Below are positions 1 through 6,629 of a stretch of DNA of 11,227 bases, piece after piece. Position 1 is the first letter of the stretch; every line of letters starts with the position of its first letter. The notes beneath the pieces are model-generated. The model ran no database searches. It saw only the letters and a list, made by a program, of their open reading frames with translations, and was not told the DNA's origin. This stretch comes from Dunaliella salina (lineage: Eukaryota; Chlorophyta; Chlorophyceae; Chlamydomonadales; Dunaliellaceae), in NCBI GenBank assembly GCA_002284615.2, contig MU069744.1:4332-15558 (forward strand), read 5' to 3'. Position numbers and translations under genes: made by a program.

Positions 1-77
1 TTATTGGCGCGCTGAGTGAATCATGTGCATAGCATGGCATGGTAATGTCTGGAGGCGTGCTGTCCTCCTCCCCGCAG

Positions 78-183
78 GTCTGTGAGCTTTGACAATCGCA
101 CCAACGAAGCAAAACCCATGCGTGAGGATGGCCGGCACCTCCGCATGAACAATGACCAGTACGAGTGGATGAAGAAGCTGGAG
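78..183 (+). CDS. Internal exon 1 of an unrecognised plus-strand gene
   Basis: The exon follows a pyrimidine-rich acceptor (CCTCCTCCCCGCAG, ending at 77) and ends at GAG|GTGGGC (183/184). Its first base completes a codon begun in an upstream exon outside the window; the rest codes for about 35 residues beginning SVSFDNRTNEAKPMREDGR and ending QYEWMKKLE. The composition is charged and non-repetitive, with Trp, Tyr and Met, unlike the surrounding repeat DNA. Reading the next two exons in phase 0 keeps the frame open, which supports all three together. I do not recognise the family. The charged, Lys/Glu-rich style resembles nuclear coiled-coil proteins such as splicing accessory factors, but that is only an impression. 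The frame stays open past 184 to a stop near 274, so the exon end rests on the donor and the phase match. Confidence 0.55.
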
Positions 184-411
184 GTGGGCTTGTGGAAATG
201 CATGCATGCAAGTGAGCCTGACCATCTGAAATTGACATGTGTAGTCGGGTGTGCGCTGTGTGCTTGTGAGCAATGAGTGAAGGTAAGGTTTGGAGGTTGT
301 TTTCGTGCGAATAGGATTGGATGTGCTTGCATGTCAACCTCATCAATATATTATAATAATATCATAATACTAATCTGCCCGTATGAATGCATCAAGCTTT
401 CAATGCTGCAG

Positions 412-531
412 TTTGTTTTACATTCACTCACGCAAAACCTAGGCAAGGTGTACCTAGCCATGGGAGACTCAAAAGACTTACAAAAGGAAGAGAAGGATGC
501 CTGGAAGCAGGCCCACACTGCTGCTAAACAA
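412..531 (+). CDS. Internal exon 2 of the same plus-strand gene
   Basis: A CAG at 409-411 precedes 40 codons in phase 0, including NLGKVYLAMGDSK and a basic/acidic stretch ending DAWKQAHTAAKQ. A GTGGGC donor follows at 532. The hexamer is identical to the donor of the first exon. The second half is helical and Lys/Glu/Ala-rich and continues naturally into the next exon. The first ten residues after the chosen acceptor (FVLHSLTQ...) look less conserved, so the true acceptor could lie slightly downstream; CCTAG at about 439-443 is an alternative but breaks phase with exon 1. The intron before it is about 228 bp and AT-rich, and the one after is about 262 bp. Confidence 0.5.
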
Positions 532-793
532 GTGGGCAAGCCCTGTATGGATCGTAAACTTACTGTTCACACTTCACATGAAGAAACATTTAGGGTAGAA
601 GTAGCATATTAAAAATGAACGAATGCAACGTCTGCATCCCCTGTTCTGCTATAGATATAGCTAGGCAGGCATGTCATGTCTGCTGAGTTTTTTCAATCAA
701 CTGTTCAGTAAGGGTTAGACAGCGTAGCCATCAGTGTAAAACACGTGCATGCGCCCCCCTTTAAACCCCCCCTCCCCTCCCTAATGACTACAG

Positions 794-889
794 GCTGCAG
801 AAAAGAAAAAGAAAACTACCCAAGAGGCAACGCTCCTTCACCATGAGAGGAAGCTGGACCAACACCTGGAGAAAGAAGGAANTTGTTTT
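794..889 (+). CDS. Internal exon 3 of the same plus-strand gene (coiled-coil-like)
   Basis: A long C-rich pyrimidine stretch (about 752-781) and ACTACAG (ending 793) give a good acceptor. The exon is exactly 32 codons in phase 0 up to a GTAATT donor at 890. It encodes AAEKKKKTTQEATLLHHERK followed by LDQHLEKEG, a highly charged, probably helical segment with heptad-like Leu spacing. It reads on smoothly from the Ala/Lys-rich end of exon 2. Base 882 is an N, so residue 30 is undetermined and a small assembly error near the donor is possible. The exon makes a convincing coding run between intron sequences that have stops in all frames. Confidence 0.5.
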
Positions 890-956
890 GTAATTGCAGT
901 GAGAGAGTTTGTAATTTTGGGGGGAGGTCCTGAAATTGCTTTCCTTTTGCCTGCAG

Positions 957-977
957 CTGTGTATGAAGTCATTGCAG
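957..977 (+). CDS. Possible 21-nt micro-exon of the same gene
   Basis: A strong pyrimidine tract (TTGCTTTCCTTTTGCCTGCAG, ending 956) would make a good acceptor. Twenty-one bases later CAG|GTGTTG gives a donor. The seven codons (LCMKSLQ) keep phase 0 between exon 3 and the terminal exon. Nothing else supports the call; the acceptor could belong to a longer exon or be unused, in which case exon 3 splices directly to 1158. Confidence 0.2.
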
Positions 978-1157
978 GTGTTGATCTTGGGTTGCTTCTA
1001 CTGCTACAGCAAACAAAGCCGTATGTGCCATTTTATTCTTGGTTGACAGTTGCGACACATGTGTCTATTAACAAACATGTCCACTAGCATGTGACCATGG
1101 GTGCAGCCATTGCACCAATATGAATCCCTTGCGCTACTCCATGTGTGACACAGGGAG

Positions 1158-1256
1158 GCAGCTGCAGCCAAGGTGAAGCCGAAGGAGGAACCAGAGTATG
1201 ACTCTCACGTGGATCAGATGACTTGGGGGATGAGTAGAGTAATCAACTTTTCTTGA
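1158..1256 (+). CDS. Probable terminal exon of the plus-strand gene
   Basis: From 1158 a phase-0 frame reads Ala/Lys/Glu-rich sequence (AAAAKVKPKEEPE) and then YDSHVDQMTWGMSR, ending at a TGA at 1254-1256. The block around YDSHVDQMTWG is the most distinctive peptide in the gene and looks conserved. Two acceptors are possible: ACACAG|GG at 1153 and GGGAG|GC at 1157. Only the second keeps phase 0 with the earlier exons. An internal GT (in GAGTAGAGTAATC, 1232-1244) could instead be a donor, which would put the satellite in an intron rather than in the 3' flank. The stop codon overlaps the first GAGTACTT-like unit of the repeat, so the last residues may be repeat-derived. I saw no clear polyadenylation signal. 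Confidence 0.4.
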   Translation, partial: AAAAKVKPKEEPEYDSHVDQMTWGMSRVINFS

Positions 1257-1917
1257 GTACTTAGGCAGGAGCACATTGAGAGTACTTTTTGCCTTTTTTC
1301 GAGTACTCAAAACAAAACAGTTCATCCTGTAGGGGAATTTCGGAGTTTTTTTGGAGCGCTCCAATGTAGCATGAACAGGATGATCATTAGAGTTCTCTGT
1401 GGTTTTTCGAGTACTCCAAGAACAGCAGCAGGATCCAGAGGGTGATTTCAGAGTACTCCAAGAAAAGCTAGAGTACTCAAAAATGAACAATGAAATCAAG
1501 AGATCGATTTCAGAGTACTCCAAGCAAAGCTAGAGTACTCGAAAATCAGCAGCAGAATCTAGAAGGCAGTTTCTGAGTACTCCAAGAAGAGCTAGAGTAC
1601 TCAAAAAACAGCAGCAGGAATAAGAGAGTGGTTTTAGAGTACTCGGAGAATAGCTAGAGTACTCGAAAATCAGCAGCAGAATCTAGAGGTTAATTTCAGA
1701 GTACTCCAAGAGTATCTCGAGTACTCAAAAAACAACAGCAATCTGGAGGGTGATATCAGGGTACTCCAAGTTAAGCTAGAGTACTCGAGTTCTGCAGAAC
1801 AGCACAGGCCGGATGAGGCTGAAGCGGGATTCAGAGTACTCTGCTCCTGTCTCGAGTACTCCAGAAGGTCGTGGAGGGTGCCTCCTTAGAGTACACGAGG
1901 AGGTATTTGGTGTACTC
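1255..1917. repeat. 62-bp satellite built on paired GAGTACTC palindromes
   Basis: The 8-bp palindrome GAGTACTC recurs across the block. In the core, pairs start at 1451/1471, 1513/1533, 1575/1595, 1637/1657, 1699/1719 and 1759/1779 (the 1759 copy is GGGTACTC). The within-pair offset is exactly 20 bp in all six, and the unit period is 62, 62, 62, 62 and then 60 bp. A further pair at 1834/1854 is also 20 bp apart. The spacer after the first member is CAAGAAAAGCTA-like; the long spacer carries an AAAACAGCAGCAG(G/A)AT motif. Degenerate single copies occur at 1255, 1280, 1301, 1390 (GAGTTCTC), 1409, 1889 and 1910. ORFs across this block are repeat shadows. Confidence 0.93.
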
Positions 1918-1935
1918 CAAAGGGGCTTCGAGTAG

Positions 1936-2045
1936 GGGGGGGGGGGGGGGGGGGGTGTGCACTCCGCGCGCCTGCTGGGGGGGCGGCGGGGGGGGGGGGG
2001 GGGGGCCCCCTAAAGGAAGGGGGGGGGGTGGGGGGGGGCCCCCAA

Positions 2046-2076
<31 letters not shown>
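1936..2076. repeat. Poly-G block with long G runs and G5C5 junctions
   Basis: Three or more uninterrupted or nearly uninterrupted G tracts occupy most of this stretch (about 1937-1955, 1977-2005, 2020-2038 and 2046-2075). They are separated by CCCCC segments and one short mixed segment (TGTGCACTCCGCGCGCCTGC). The strand is extremely G-rich and could form quadruplexes, and the GGGGGCCCCC junctions could fold back. The block lies inside the GAGTACTC satellite, whose motif resumes at 2102. Exact run lengths are probably unreliable because such tracts are prone to sequencing and assembly error. Proline- and glycine-rich ORFs here are artefacts of composition. Confidence 0.9.
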
Positions 2077-2101
2077 CGGATAGTACCCGAAAACATGTCT
2101 A

Positions 2102-2176
2102 GAGTACTCGAGAAATGGGTCTGGGGTACTCGAGAAACTGCACCTGCCACCACTCAGAGCCAATCTTCGAGTATTC
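2102..2176. repeat. Distal remnant of the GAGTACTC satellite
   Basis: After the poly-G block the motif reappears as GAGTACTC at 2102, GGGTACTC at 2124 and GAGTATTC at 2169. The first two are spaced 22 bp, close to the 20-bp rule of the core. This shows the poly-G tract expanded within, or was inserted into, one satellite array. Confidence 0.75.
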
Positions 2177-2211
2177 TAAACAAGATAGAGTCAGCTCTCG
2201 AGTCAGGTGGT

Positions 2212-2658
2212 TTACGTGAGTGCTTGCAGTGTTTGATGGAGTGCTTGTGAAGGAGTCACCCCATTGTGATCTTTTCTGGAATAGCTGTGTAGAATACCGG
2301 TAGCCTTAGTCTTGCTGCCGGAGATACTGAGTGCGGCCCAGTCAGAGTAGAGGGTGAGCTTTCTGGCTTGTGCTTTCATGTCTTGTTTTGTGCTAGTTGG
2401 ACAGAGGAGGTCGTCAGCAAAGGCAGCGCTGCTAAGGTAATTTGCAAGGTGGTTGTCAGTGGTGGTTTGGCCTGGGACACATCCATGTTTGTAGCCGCGC
2501 CCCCCGACATGCAGCCAACACAGGAGAGGCTCCATGCAGAGGAGAAAGAGAAAGGGTGAGAGTGTATCACCTTGAATTGTACCTCTTTCAACATGAATTT
2601 GCTCAGTCTTAGCCCCTGAGGGCAGTCTTACTTGAGTAGTGGAATTTTCATATAGGTT
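2212..2658 (-). pseudogene. LINE reverse transcriptase, C-terminal palm (motifs B-D)
   Basis: From base 2658 on the minus strand the RT resumes as NLYENSTTQVRLPSG. It then shows motif B, GTIQGDTLSPFLF (about 2583-2545), motif C, AFADDL (about 2424-2407), whose Asp pair binds catalytic metal, and motif D-like LSISGSKTKATGIL. It ends at a stop at 2212-2214 without thumb or RNase H. This frame happens to stay open upstream through the inserted 2659-3033 segment, which makes a misleading 273-codon ORF starting at 3033; only its last ~148 residues are RT. Joined conceptually to the half ending at 3103, the motif order A-B-C-D is complete. Confidence 0.85.
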
Positions 2659-3102
2659 CTGTTCCGGCTCATGAGGCGTGTTCCACCAAGGGGCAGACCA
2701 AGAACATGCGAGAGCCAAACACACCAGCTCTCGCCAAACACACTGGCTCAGAGGCAGGGCCAGAAACCACAGAAACAGAGGTTGCAAAAAGAAACTCTGA
2801 CTGATCTCCACGAACTGAACTGCAGGCAAGTCTGCTGCAACACATACAGAACTGCAGGCGAGTCTGCTGCAAGCAAAAACTGCAGGCAAGTCTGCTGCAA
2901 GTACTAGGCATGTCTGCTGTGCAGCCAAGAAGTCTGCTGGAAACCAGGAAAGGCAGGCGAGAGCCGAAACTAAGCTAACACAGGTCTGATGCCCAAGAAG
3001 GAAAAGATGGGCATCCTTATTGCTGAGCGTCAAGAAGGGAATGTCACACTTCTCACTCGCCTACAAGAACCGCAGTTCTACTGCGGTGCATAGAACTGAA
3101 CA
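2659..3102. mobile_element. 444-bp insertion between RT motifs A and B, with short terminal inverted repeats
   Basis: The RT reading stops at TVKN (3103) and resumes at NLYEN (2658), with all bases between being foreign to RT. The insert starts CTGTTC (2659-2664) and the junction reads GAACAG (3098-3103), a perfect 6-bp inverted repeat. GTT flanks both sides (2656-2658 and 3103-3105), consistent with a 2-3 bp target duplication; one base is shared between repeat and flank. Inside are three copies of CTGCAGGC(A/G)AGTCTGCTGCAA (starting 2820, 2852 and 2880), more degenerate GTCTGCTG copies to 2940, and a hairpin CCGCAGT-TCT-ACTGCGG (3071-3087). It carries no gene I recognise. A small non-autonomous DNA element is the best guess. 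A GT-AG intron (GTCAAA to AACAG on the minus strand) is arithmetically possible but unlikely in a LINE. Confidence 0.6.
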
Positions 3103-3639
3103 GTTTTTGACGGTGTCTATGGCATCAGTGGGGAAGCCCAAAGCGTACATTACCCAGAGCATCCTGTCGTGGTCAGTAGTGTTGAAGGCTGAAGTGAAAT
3201 CTACAATGAGAGCATAGATGTCTTTCCCGAAAATTTTGGCATCTTCAAGTCCCATGATGACATTCTGGAGTTGGTGGATAGTATCTTTTTTATTTCGGAA
3301 GCCAGCTTGTGTAGAGCTCAAGAGGGAGTGTGCTTCTGCATAGAGAGTAATAGTAACCATGCGCGTCCAGAGCTTGTAAAGCGTGTTGGCTAGACCAATG
3401 GGTTTGTAGGAGGATATATCTGTCTCCTTTCCTTTATTTTTGTCAATGAGGATAGTCTCACTGATTTTCCAAGACACCGGGGTGAGGCGTGTAGCCCACA
3501 TGATGATGAAGAGCTTATGAATGCTCTCTTGGATTTTGGGGGAGAGCATTCCAAGGATCTCGTTCACTATGCCATCTGGTCCTGGAGATTTGTTGTTACT
3601 GAGGGTTTTGATGCATCCATTAAAGGCACTTTTGTCCAT
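3103..3639 (-). pseudogene. LINE reverse transcriptase, N-terminal half (fingers to motif A)
   Basis: The minus frame begins MDKSAFNGCIKTLSNN and carries SPGPDGI (residues 18-24, the fingers motif of LINE RTs), YKPIGLANTLYKLW (78-91), STQAGFRNKKDTIHQL (109-124) and motif A, LIVDFTSAF (144-152), in which Asp147 is the first catalytic metal ligand. The enzyme would copy its own RNA into DNA at a nicked genomic target. The match breaks after TVKN (residues 176-179, base 3103). The next 13 codons to the stop at 3061 belong to an inserted sequence. Upstream, the LINE-like reading continues in another frame (AVNIKHGKYLPDEAPRNYPW, about 3810-3751), so a frameshift lies near 3640. There is no reason to think a functional product is made. 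Confidence 0.85.
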
Positions 3640-3888
3640 GATTTTGGAGTGGAGCCAGTCTCTTTGATCCTTCCCTTCCGATTTGTCTTGTGTGATCCTT
3701 GATTGTAGGTAAATGGGTCTGGCACAGGGGCAGAGTGATTAGCCTGCTCCCAGGGATAATTTCGTGGGGCTTCGTCCGGGAGATATTTGCCATGTTTAAT
3801 ATTTACTGCCCTCATAGCCTGTGTGCAATAGTTTTCAACAATCTGTGCCTGCCTGGTTGGTTCAGTCTCAATATTACCTGTCTCTGGA
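3640..3888 (-). pseudogene. LINE segment just before the RT domain, frameshifted
   Basis: On the minus strand this reads PETGNIETEPTRQAQIVENY near 3888-3829 and then MRAVNIKHGKYLPDEAPRNY, typical of the stretch between the linker and RT of L1-like elements. It runs in a different frame from the RT that follows; the expected DWLHSKIMDKS-type junction appears only after a frame change around 3640. It joins the LINE piece at 4178 through the duplicated bases TGTCTCTGGA. Confidence 0.7.
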
Positions 3889-4177
3889 AAAGAAAGAAAA
3901 GAAAAACTACGCAGGCAGTGAAAACACTCCCCACATCAATTAAGGAAAAGACGGATACCTGGGGCCGAGGCACCGTGTACCCGCTTCACCAGAGAAAGCA
4001 AGAGAAAGAAGTCAGTGGGGATCAGGTGAGTTACTAGCAGTAGCCCGTGCCTGACCTTGCTGAGAGTTGGAAAAGGTCTTTTCAAGAGCGCCTCTGGTGC
4101 TGGCAAGTTTATGAGCATACAGGGCAGAATGAGCATGAAGCTTACGAGCAAGCTTAGTGGCCTTGAAAGTGTCAAAG
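3889..4177 (-). mobile_element. 289-bp insertion in the LINE with a perfect 10-bp target site duplication
   Basis: TGTCTCTGGA occurs at 3879-3888 and again at 4178-4187. Removing one copy with the intervening 289 bp joins LINE codons ALRDPET (upstream) to GNIETEP (downstream) in one frame, so the interval is an insertion. On the minus strand it starts CTTTGACACTTTCAAGG and ends in a pyrimidine-rich tail (TTTTTCTTTTCTTTCTTT). There are no terminal inverted repeats. An open stretch reads KATKLARKLHAHSALYAHK and continues through a Ser/Gln-rich part to DPH and a stop near 4012. This may be a coding fragment of another element. The 10-bp duplication and simple-sequence end suggest a retroposed sequence; its family is unknown to me. 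Confidence 0.8.
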
Positions 4178-4440
4178 TGTCTCTGGATCTCGGAGTGCTT
4201 GGAGATCTGTTCTTTGTTGCGAATTTTTGTCTTTGAAAATTTCCTTGTGTGCTTGTTTGGGGTTTGTGTTGATTGTTTTTTGCATTCTTTTACGAGCAAT
4301 GCTGAAGTTGTTTTTATTGCGTGTTTCATCTATGTAAGTTATGGTTTGTTTAGCGCTCTCAGAGAGCTCCTGTAGTTGTGAAAGAGGGGGGATGTCCAGT
4401 TGAAGGCTGTTAAGTTCGGAGATGGCTTTACTGAGGTTTG
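4178..4440 (-). pseudogene. LINE linker region upstream of RT
   Basis: The minus frame reads LSKAISELNSLQLDIPPLSQ, a Lys/Gln-rich helical stretch, and then TNPKQAHKEIFKD and LQALRDPETL. This matches the usual linker between endonuclease and RT in L1-like LINEs, in which NPKQA(H/N)K(E/Q)IFK-type strings precede an LQALRDP segment. It is cut at 4178-4187 by the target duplication of the next insertion. Upstream it runs into an in-frame 33-bp repeat, beyond which LINE similarity is lost. Confidence 0.65.
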
Positions 4441-4521
4441 CATTTCCCCAATTGGCCCTATTGGCCCCTATTGCATGTCCCCAATTGGCCCTATTGGCCC
4501 CTATTGCATTTCCCCTATTGG
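4440..4521. repeat. 33-bp tandem repeat, about 2.5 copies
   Basis: Units at 4440-4472 and 4473-4505 differ at one base, and a partial third starts at 4506. The unit is rich in AATTGGCCCTATTGGCCCC. The period is a multiple of three, and on the minus strand it would encode an 11-residue repeat (HAIGANRANWG). The repeat itself contains the near-palindromes CCAATTGG and TTGGCCCTATTGG. It sits exactly at the edge of recognisable LINE sequence. Confidence 0.9.
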
Positions 4522-4929
4522 CTGGTCTGGTTCTCTGGATGTTCACTTTCACATTGATGGCAGGTAGGAGCGAAGCGGAATTGTGTTCAGGCATGCATGA
4601 GTGCAAGTGTTTTCGTCTTTGCCAATGAGTGGCCTCTCACTTCATCTAGAGTTCCGTTGCGTCATATGCTTGGGCTGCCTCATGGTGACCACTAGATCTT
4701 GGTTTGCTCTGCTGTGACAGGCCCAGGAAAAGTTTTTCCCTCTGCACATGCTCAAGCTTGACCGACGCAGTTCATATACACAATGTTTATTGTGTTTGCC
4801 TTGTGGAAATGTGGAAAATGCAGCAAATCGGTGCAATAGGCCAACCCTACGCGCACGCAGTCCTTCATCCAGAGCGTGTGCAGCGACTTCGCCAGCAATT
4901 TGCTCCCTTCCAAGGTGAACCTTGCAGAA
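4522..4929. other. No assignable gene
   Basis: Open frames of 60-120 codons on both strands here have no motif I recognise and do not agree with each other. On the minus strand this would be the 3' end of the upstream LINE piece plus its untranslated tail. I see no poly-A, simple repeat or splice-bounded coding run. Confidence 0.5.
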
Positions 4930-5400
4930 CGCATGCAGTATTGCTGTACTCTCTGAGAGCTGTCTCACACCACCATTCATTCCTATCCTGCTTCTGCAGC
5001 ACCAGTCCAAAGCTCATGGCCCGCTAGTCCTCACACATTTCTCGCACCCACAATCCCCCATTGGTCCATGGCCATTGGGTTTTATCATAAAACGTTTACG
5101 TGCAGTTGCAAGTGTTGGGAGGGTGGAGCTCACACTGCCATCAGTGTAGGTGATTTCCCTCCAGTCCTTGACTTTAGGTGTGAACATGTTTTTGTAGTTG
5201 GCAGGGGTTCTCAGGATCTGGCAGACTTGCGCACTCAGTTCCAGCATCTGTTTTCTTCCGCGTCTCAAAATTGGTGCATCACGCCTTAGAGACTTTATGA
5301 ACCAGGCTGATGTCTTAGAATTAGCTAAGTTCTTGTGCCATTTTCTCAATGCTGACTTGTGCTTACTTGGAGGACCTCTGCTTTATGTGTTACTTTGTGC
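4930..5400 (-). pseudogene. LINE ORF2 C-terminal fragment with RNase H TDGS motif
   Basis: The minus strand reads ALRKWHKNLANSKTSAWFIK, then ILRRGRKQMLELSAQVCQIL, NYKNMFTPKVKDWREI and TYTDGSVS. YTDGS is the first catalytic Asp box of RNase H (Asp at about 5140-5142), the activity that removes RNA after reverse transcription. Further down, FMIKPNGHGPMG and, in another frame, ALREYSNTACVLQG resemble the segment before the second RNase H acid, so there are frameshifts and no complete domain. The preceding sequence looks like the RT-thumb-to-RNase H connection of L1-like LINEs. It is on the same strand as the RT remnant at 2212-4440 but upstream of it, where a 5' end would be expected. Confidence 0.65.
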
Positions 5401-5470
5401 GCATGTTCCTCAACAGTTGAAATTTCTATTCGCATTTTCTGTAGACTTGTCTAGTTCCAGGTCTGTGTTT

Positions 5471-5865
5471 CCGCTCAGCTGCCCTCATAGGCGGATATAG
5501 CGATGTAGCCTTACCTGACCTTAGCTAAGTTTGTATCTGCATGCTCGAAATGCTGTGCCTGATTTTGAGCATTTTTTTGGTTACAGGCCTCTGTATTTCC
5601 GCTCAGCTGCCCTTGTAGGCGGTTAAAGCGATGTTACCTTATTCATTACTAATGGGCTGGTTTGGTTACAGGCCTCTATGTCTCTGCTCAGCTGCCCTTG
5701 TAGGCGGATAAAGCGATGTAAACTTACCTTACCTTACAGGCCTCTGTGTCTCCGCTCAGCTGCCCATGTAGGCAGATACAGCAATGTAACCATACCTAAA
5801 GCGTTGCTTACCTATATGTGTGCAGCTCAGCTGCCCTCGTAGGCGGATATAGCGTTGTAACCTTA
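5471..5865 (+). repeat. Cluster of five copies of a SINE-body-like ~37-bp sequence
   Basis: Copies at about 5471-5507, 5599-5634, 5684-5720, 5752-5788 and 5823-5860 share CGCTCAGCTGCCCTTGTAGG, followed by CGGATATAGCGATGTAACC with few changes. Most are preceded by (A)CAGGCCTCTGTGTCTC and followed by CTTACC(TTACC) simple sequence. Start-to-start distances are 128, 85, 68 and 71 bp, so it is an irregular cluster rather than a clean tandem array. Each copy can fold with an outer CGCT/AGCG-type stem and an inner GCC/GGC stem. The same body follows the tRNA-like part at 6331-6386, which identifies these copies as tail ends or head-truncated copies of one SINE family. Confidence 0.85.
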
Positions 5866-6330
5866 ACTGTATGTATGCAGTTGGTTGGTCCTGGCAGACA
5901 CACTCTTTTCCTCTATCTGCATGGTTCCACCAATTTTGTTGTCCAATGTATCAATCCTTACCTGATTCTGCCACAACTGCAATTGATGAATTATCTTTAT
6001 TATATTATTATTATTATTATTATTATCTTTATTTGTTGCACAATAATTACTGCAGCAGATGCTGAACTTATAACTCTTCTGATGAATTTGCTGTCTCAAC
6101 CTGTTGCCTGGCAGTCATATTTGACTGATGGCTTCTTTCTTGGTAGCCTTGTAGTAGATGTGAGTCTGATGGTTTTTTCTGAAGGTACGCTGACTTCAGG
6201 GAGGGCTTAAATTGTAAATTAATTCGCAACAACTCCTCTGTTCCAGACTTTTTTGGTGAAGAGGACTCACGGCTCCCAGGAGCCTATGCATTGCAAGGCA
6301 AAAAACCGGTGGGGTCAAGTCGTACTTGTG
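5866..6330. other. Intergenic stretch with an ATT microsatellite; no clear gene
   Basis: It holds an (ATT)n run at about 5999-6029. A plus-strand open stretch after TACTGCAG (ending about 6055) reads ELITLLMNLLSQPVAWQSYL and continues hydrophobically to about 6180. This might be an exon but has no partner. A GGCTCC-CA-GGAGCC palindrome lies at about 6270-6283. Nothing else is assignable. Confidence 0.4.
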
Positions 6331-6444
6331 TGGCTTGGTCGGATGTGCGTCGGCCTTCTGTAATCAGGATGTCGGGGGTTCGACCCGCTCAGATGCCCTT
6401 GTAGGCATATACAGCGGAAACACTTCCTTCCTTCCTTCCTTCCT
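6331..6444 (+). mobile_element. tRNA-derived SINE-like element with TTCC tail
   Basis: TGGCTTGGTCGG at 6331-6342 resembles an RNA polymerase III A box (D-arm). GGTTCGACCC at 6377-6386 matches the B box (T-arm), and the 46-bp start-to-start spacing fits a tRNA. A weak anticodon arm (CCT...AGG) lies between. The B box is followed at once by the body CGCTCAGATGCCCTTGTAGG, then a stem-closing CAGCGG, and the unit ends in (TTCC)n at about 6424-6444. The tRNA-head, unrelated body and simple tail order is the hallmark of tRNA-derived SINEs. A functional tRNA gene is unlikely because the anticodon stem is mismatched and there is no proper acceptor stem. Transcription would be by RNA polymerase III from the internal boxes. 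Confidence 0.65.
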
Positions 6445-6629
6445 ATGTGTTTTGAGGCCAACACACACTCTTCTGTCACAATGTGACTCCCATTTGAAGA
6501 AGGGGATTCCTCTGCTTATGTAGTTTTTTTCCTTTTCATCCTTTCTTATGGCAGCATGTTCCTCTGTATCCTCTGAGCATGGTAGTCCCACCCCATTGGC
6601 TTGCTGTCCGATGTGAAAGACTAACACTC

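Larger units (their letters stand above)
2212..4440 (-). mobile_element. Decayed non-LTR retrotransposon (LINE), linker plus RT domain, with two insertions
   Basis: Read on the minus strand, the fragments give the central part of a LINE ORF2-type polyprotein. They run from the region between endonuclease and RT (about 4440-4178), through the segment before RT (3888-3640) and the RT fingers and palm (3639-3103), to the rest of the palm (2658-2212). No AP-endonuclease domain is visible upstream, and no thumb or RNase H follows at the low-coordinate end, where it passes into satellite. Frame is broken by two insertions (3889-4177 and 2659-3102) and by at least one small frameshift near 3640. All main RT motifs except the interrupted A-B interval are intact, so decay is moderate. 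It is a dead copy. The motif style (QGDTLSPFLF, FADDL) is that of plant/algal L1-like LINEs. Confidence 0.85.

Noticed and set aside
1134..1523. Minus-strand 129-codon ORF over the satellite
   Set aside because: It translates GAGTACTC repeats (repeated EYSS/STLK-type strings) and overlaps the plus-strand terminal exon.
1451..1786. CRISPR-like array
   Set aside because: The spacers resemble each other and the repeats are only 8 bp in pairs; this is a eukaryotic satellite.
1831..2163. Pro/Gly-rich ORFs on both strands across the G runs
   Set aside because: Products of homopolymer composition; run lengths are unreliable and there is no other coding evidence.
2212..3033. A 273-residue protein starting at 3033
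   Set aside because: Its first ~125 codons are inserted repeat DNA that happens to be open into the RT.
4642..5027. Overlapping ORFs on both strands
   Set aside because: No motif and no splice support; most are consistent with decayed LINE 3' sequence.
6331..6390. Genuine tRNA gene
   Set aside because: Mismatched anticodon stem, no pairing acceptor stem, and fused to a repeated body with a TTCC tail; a SINE head fits better.
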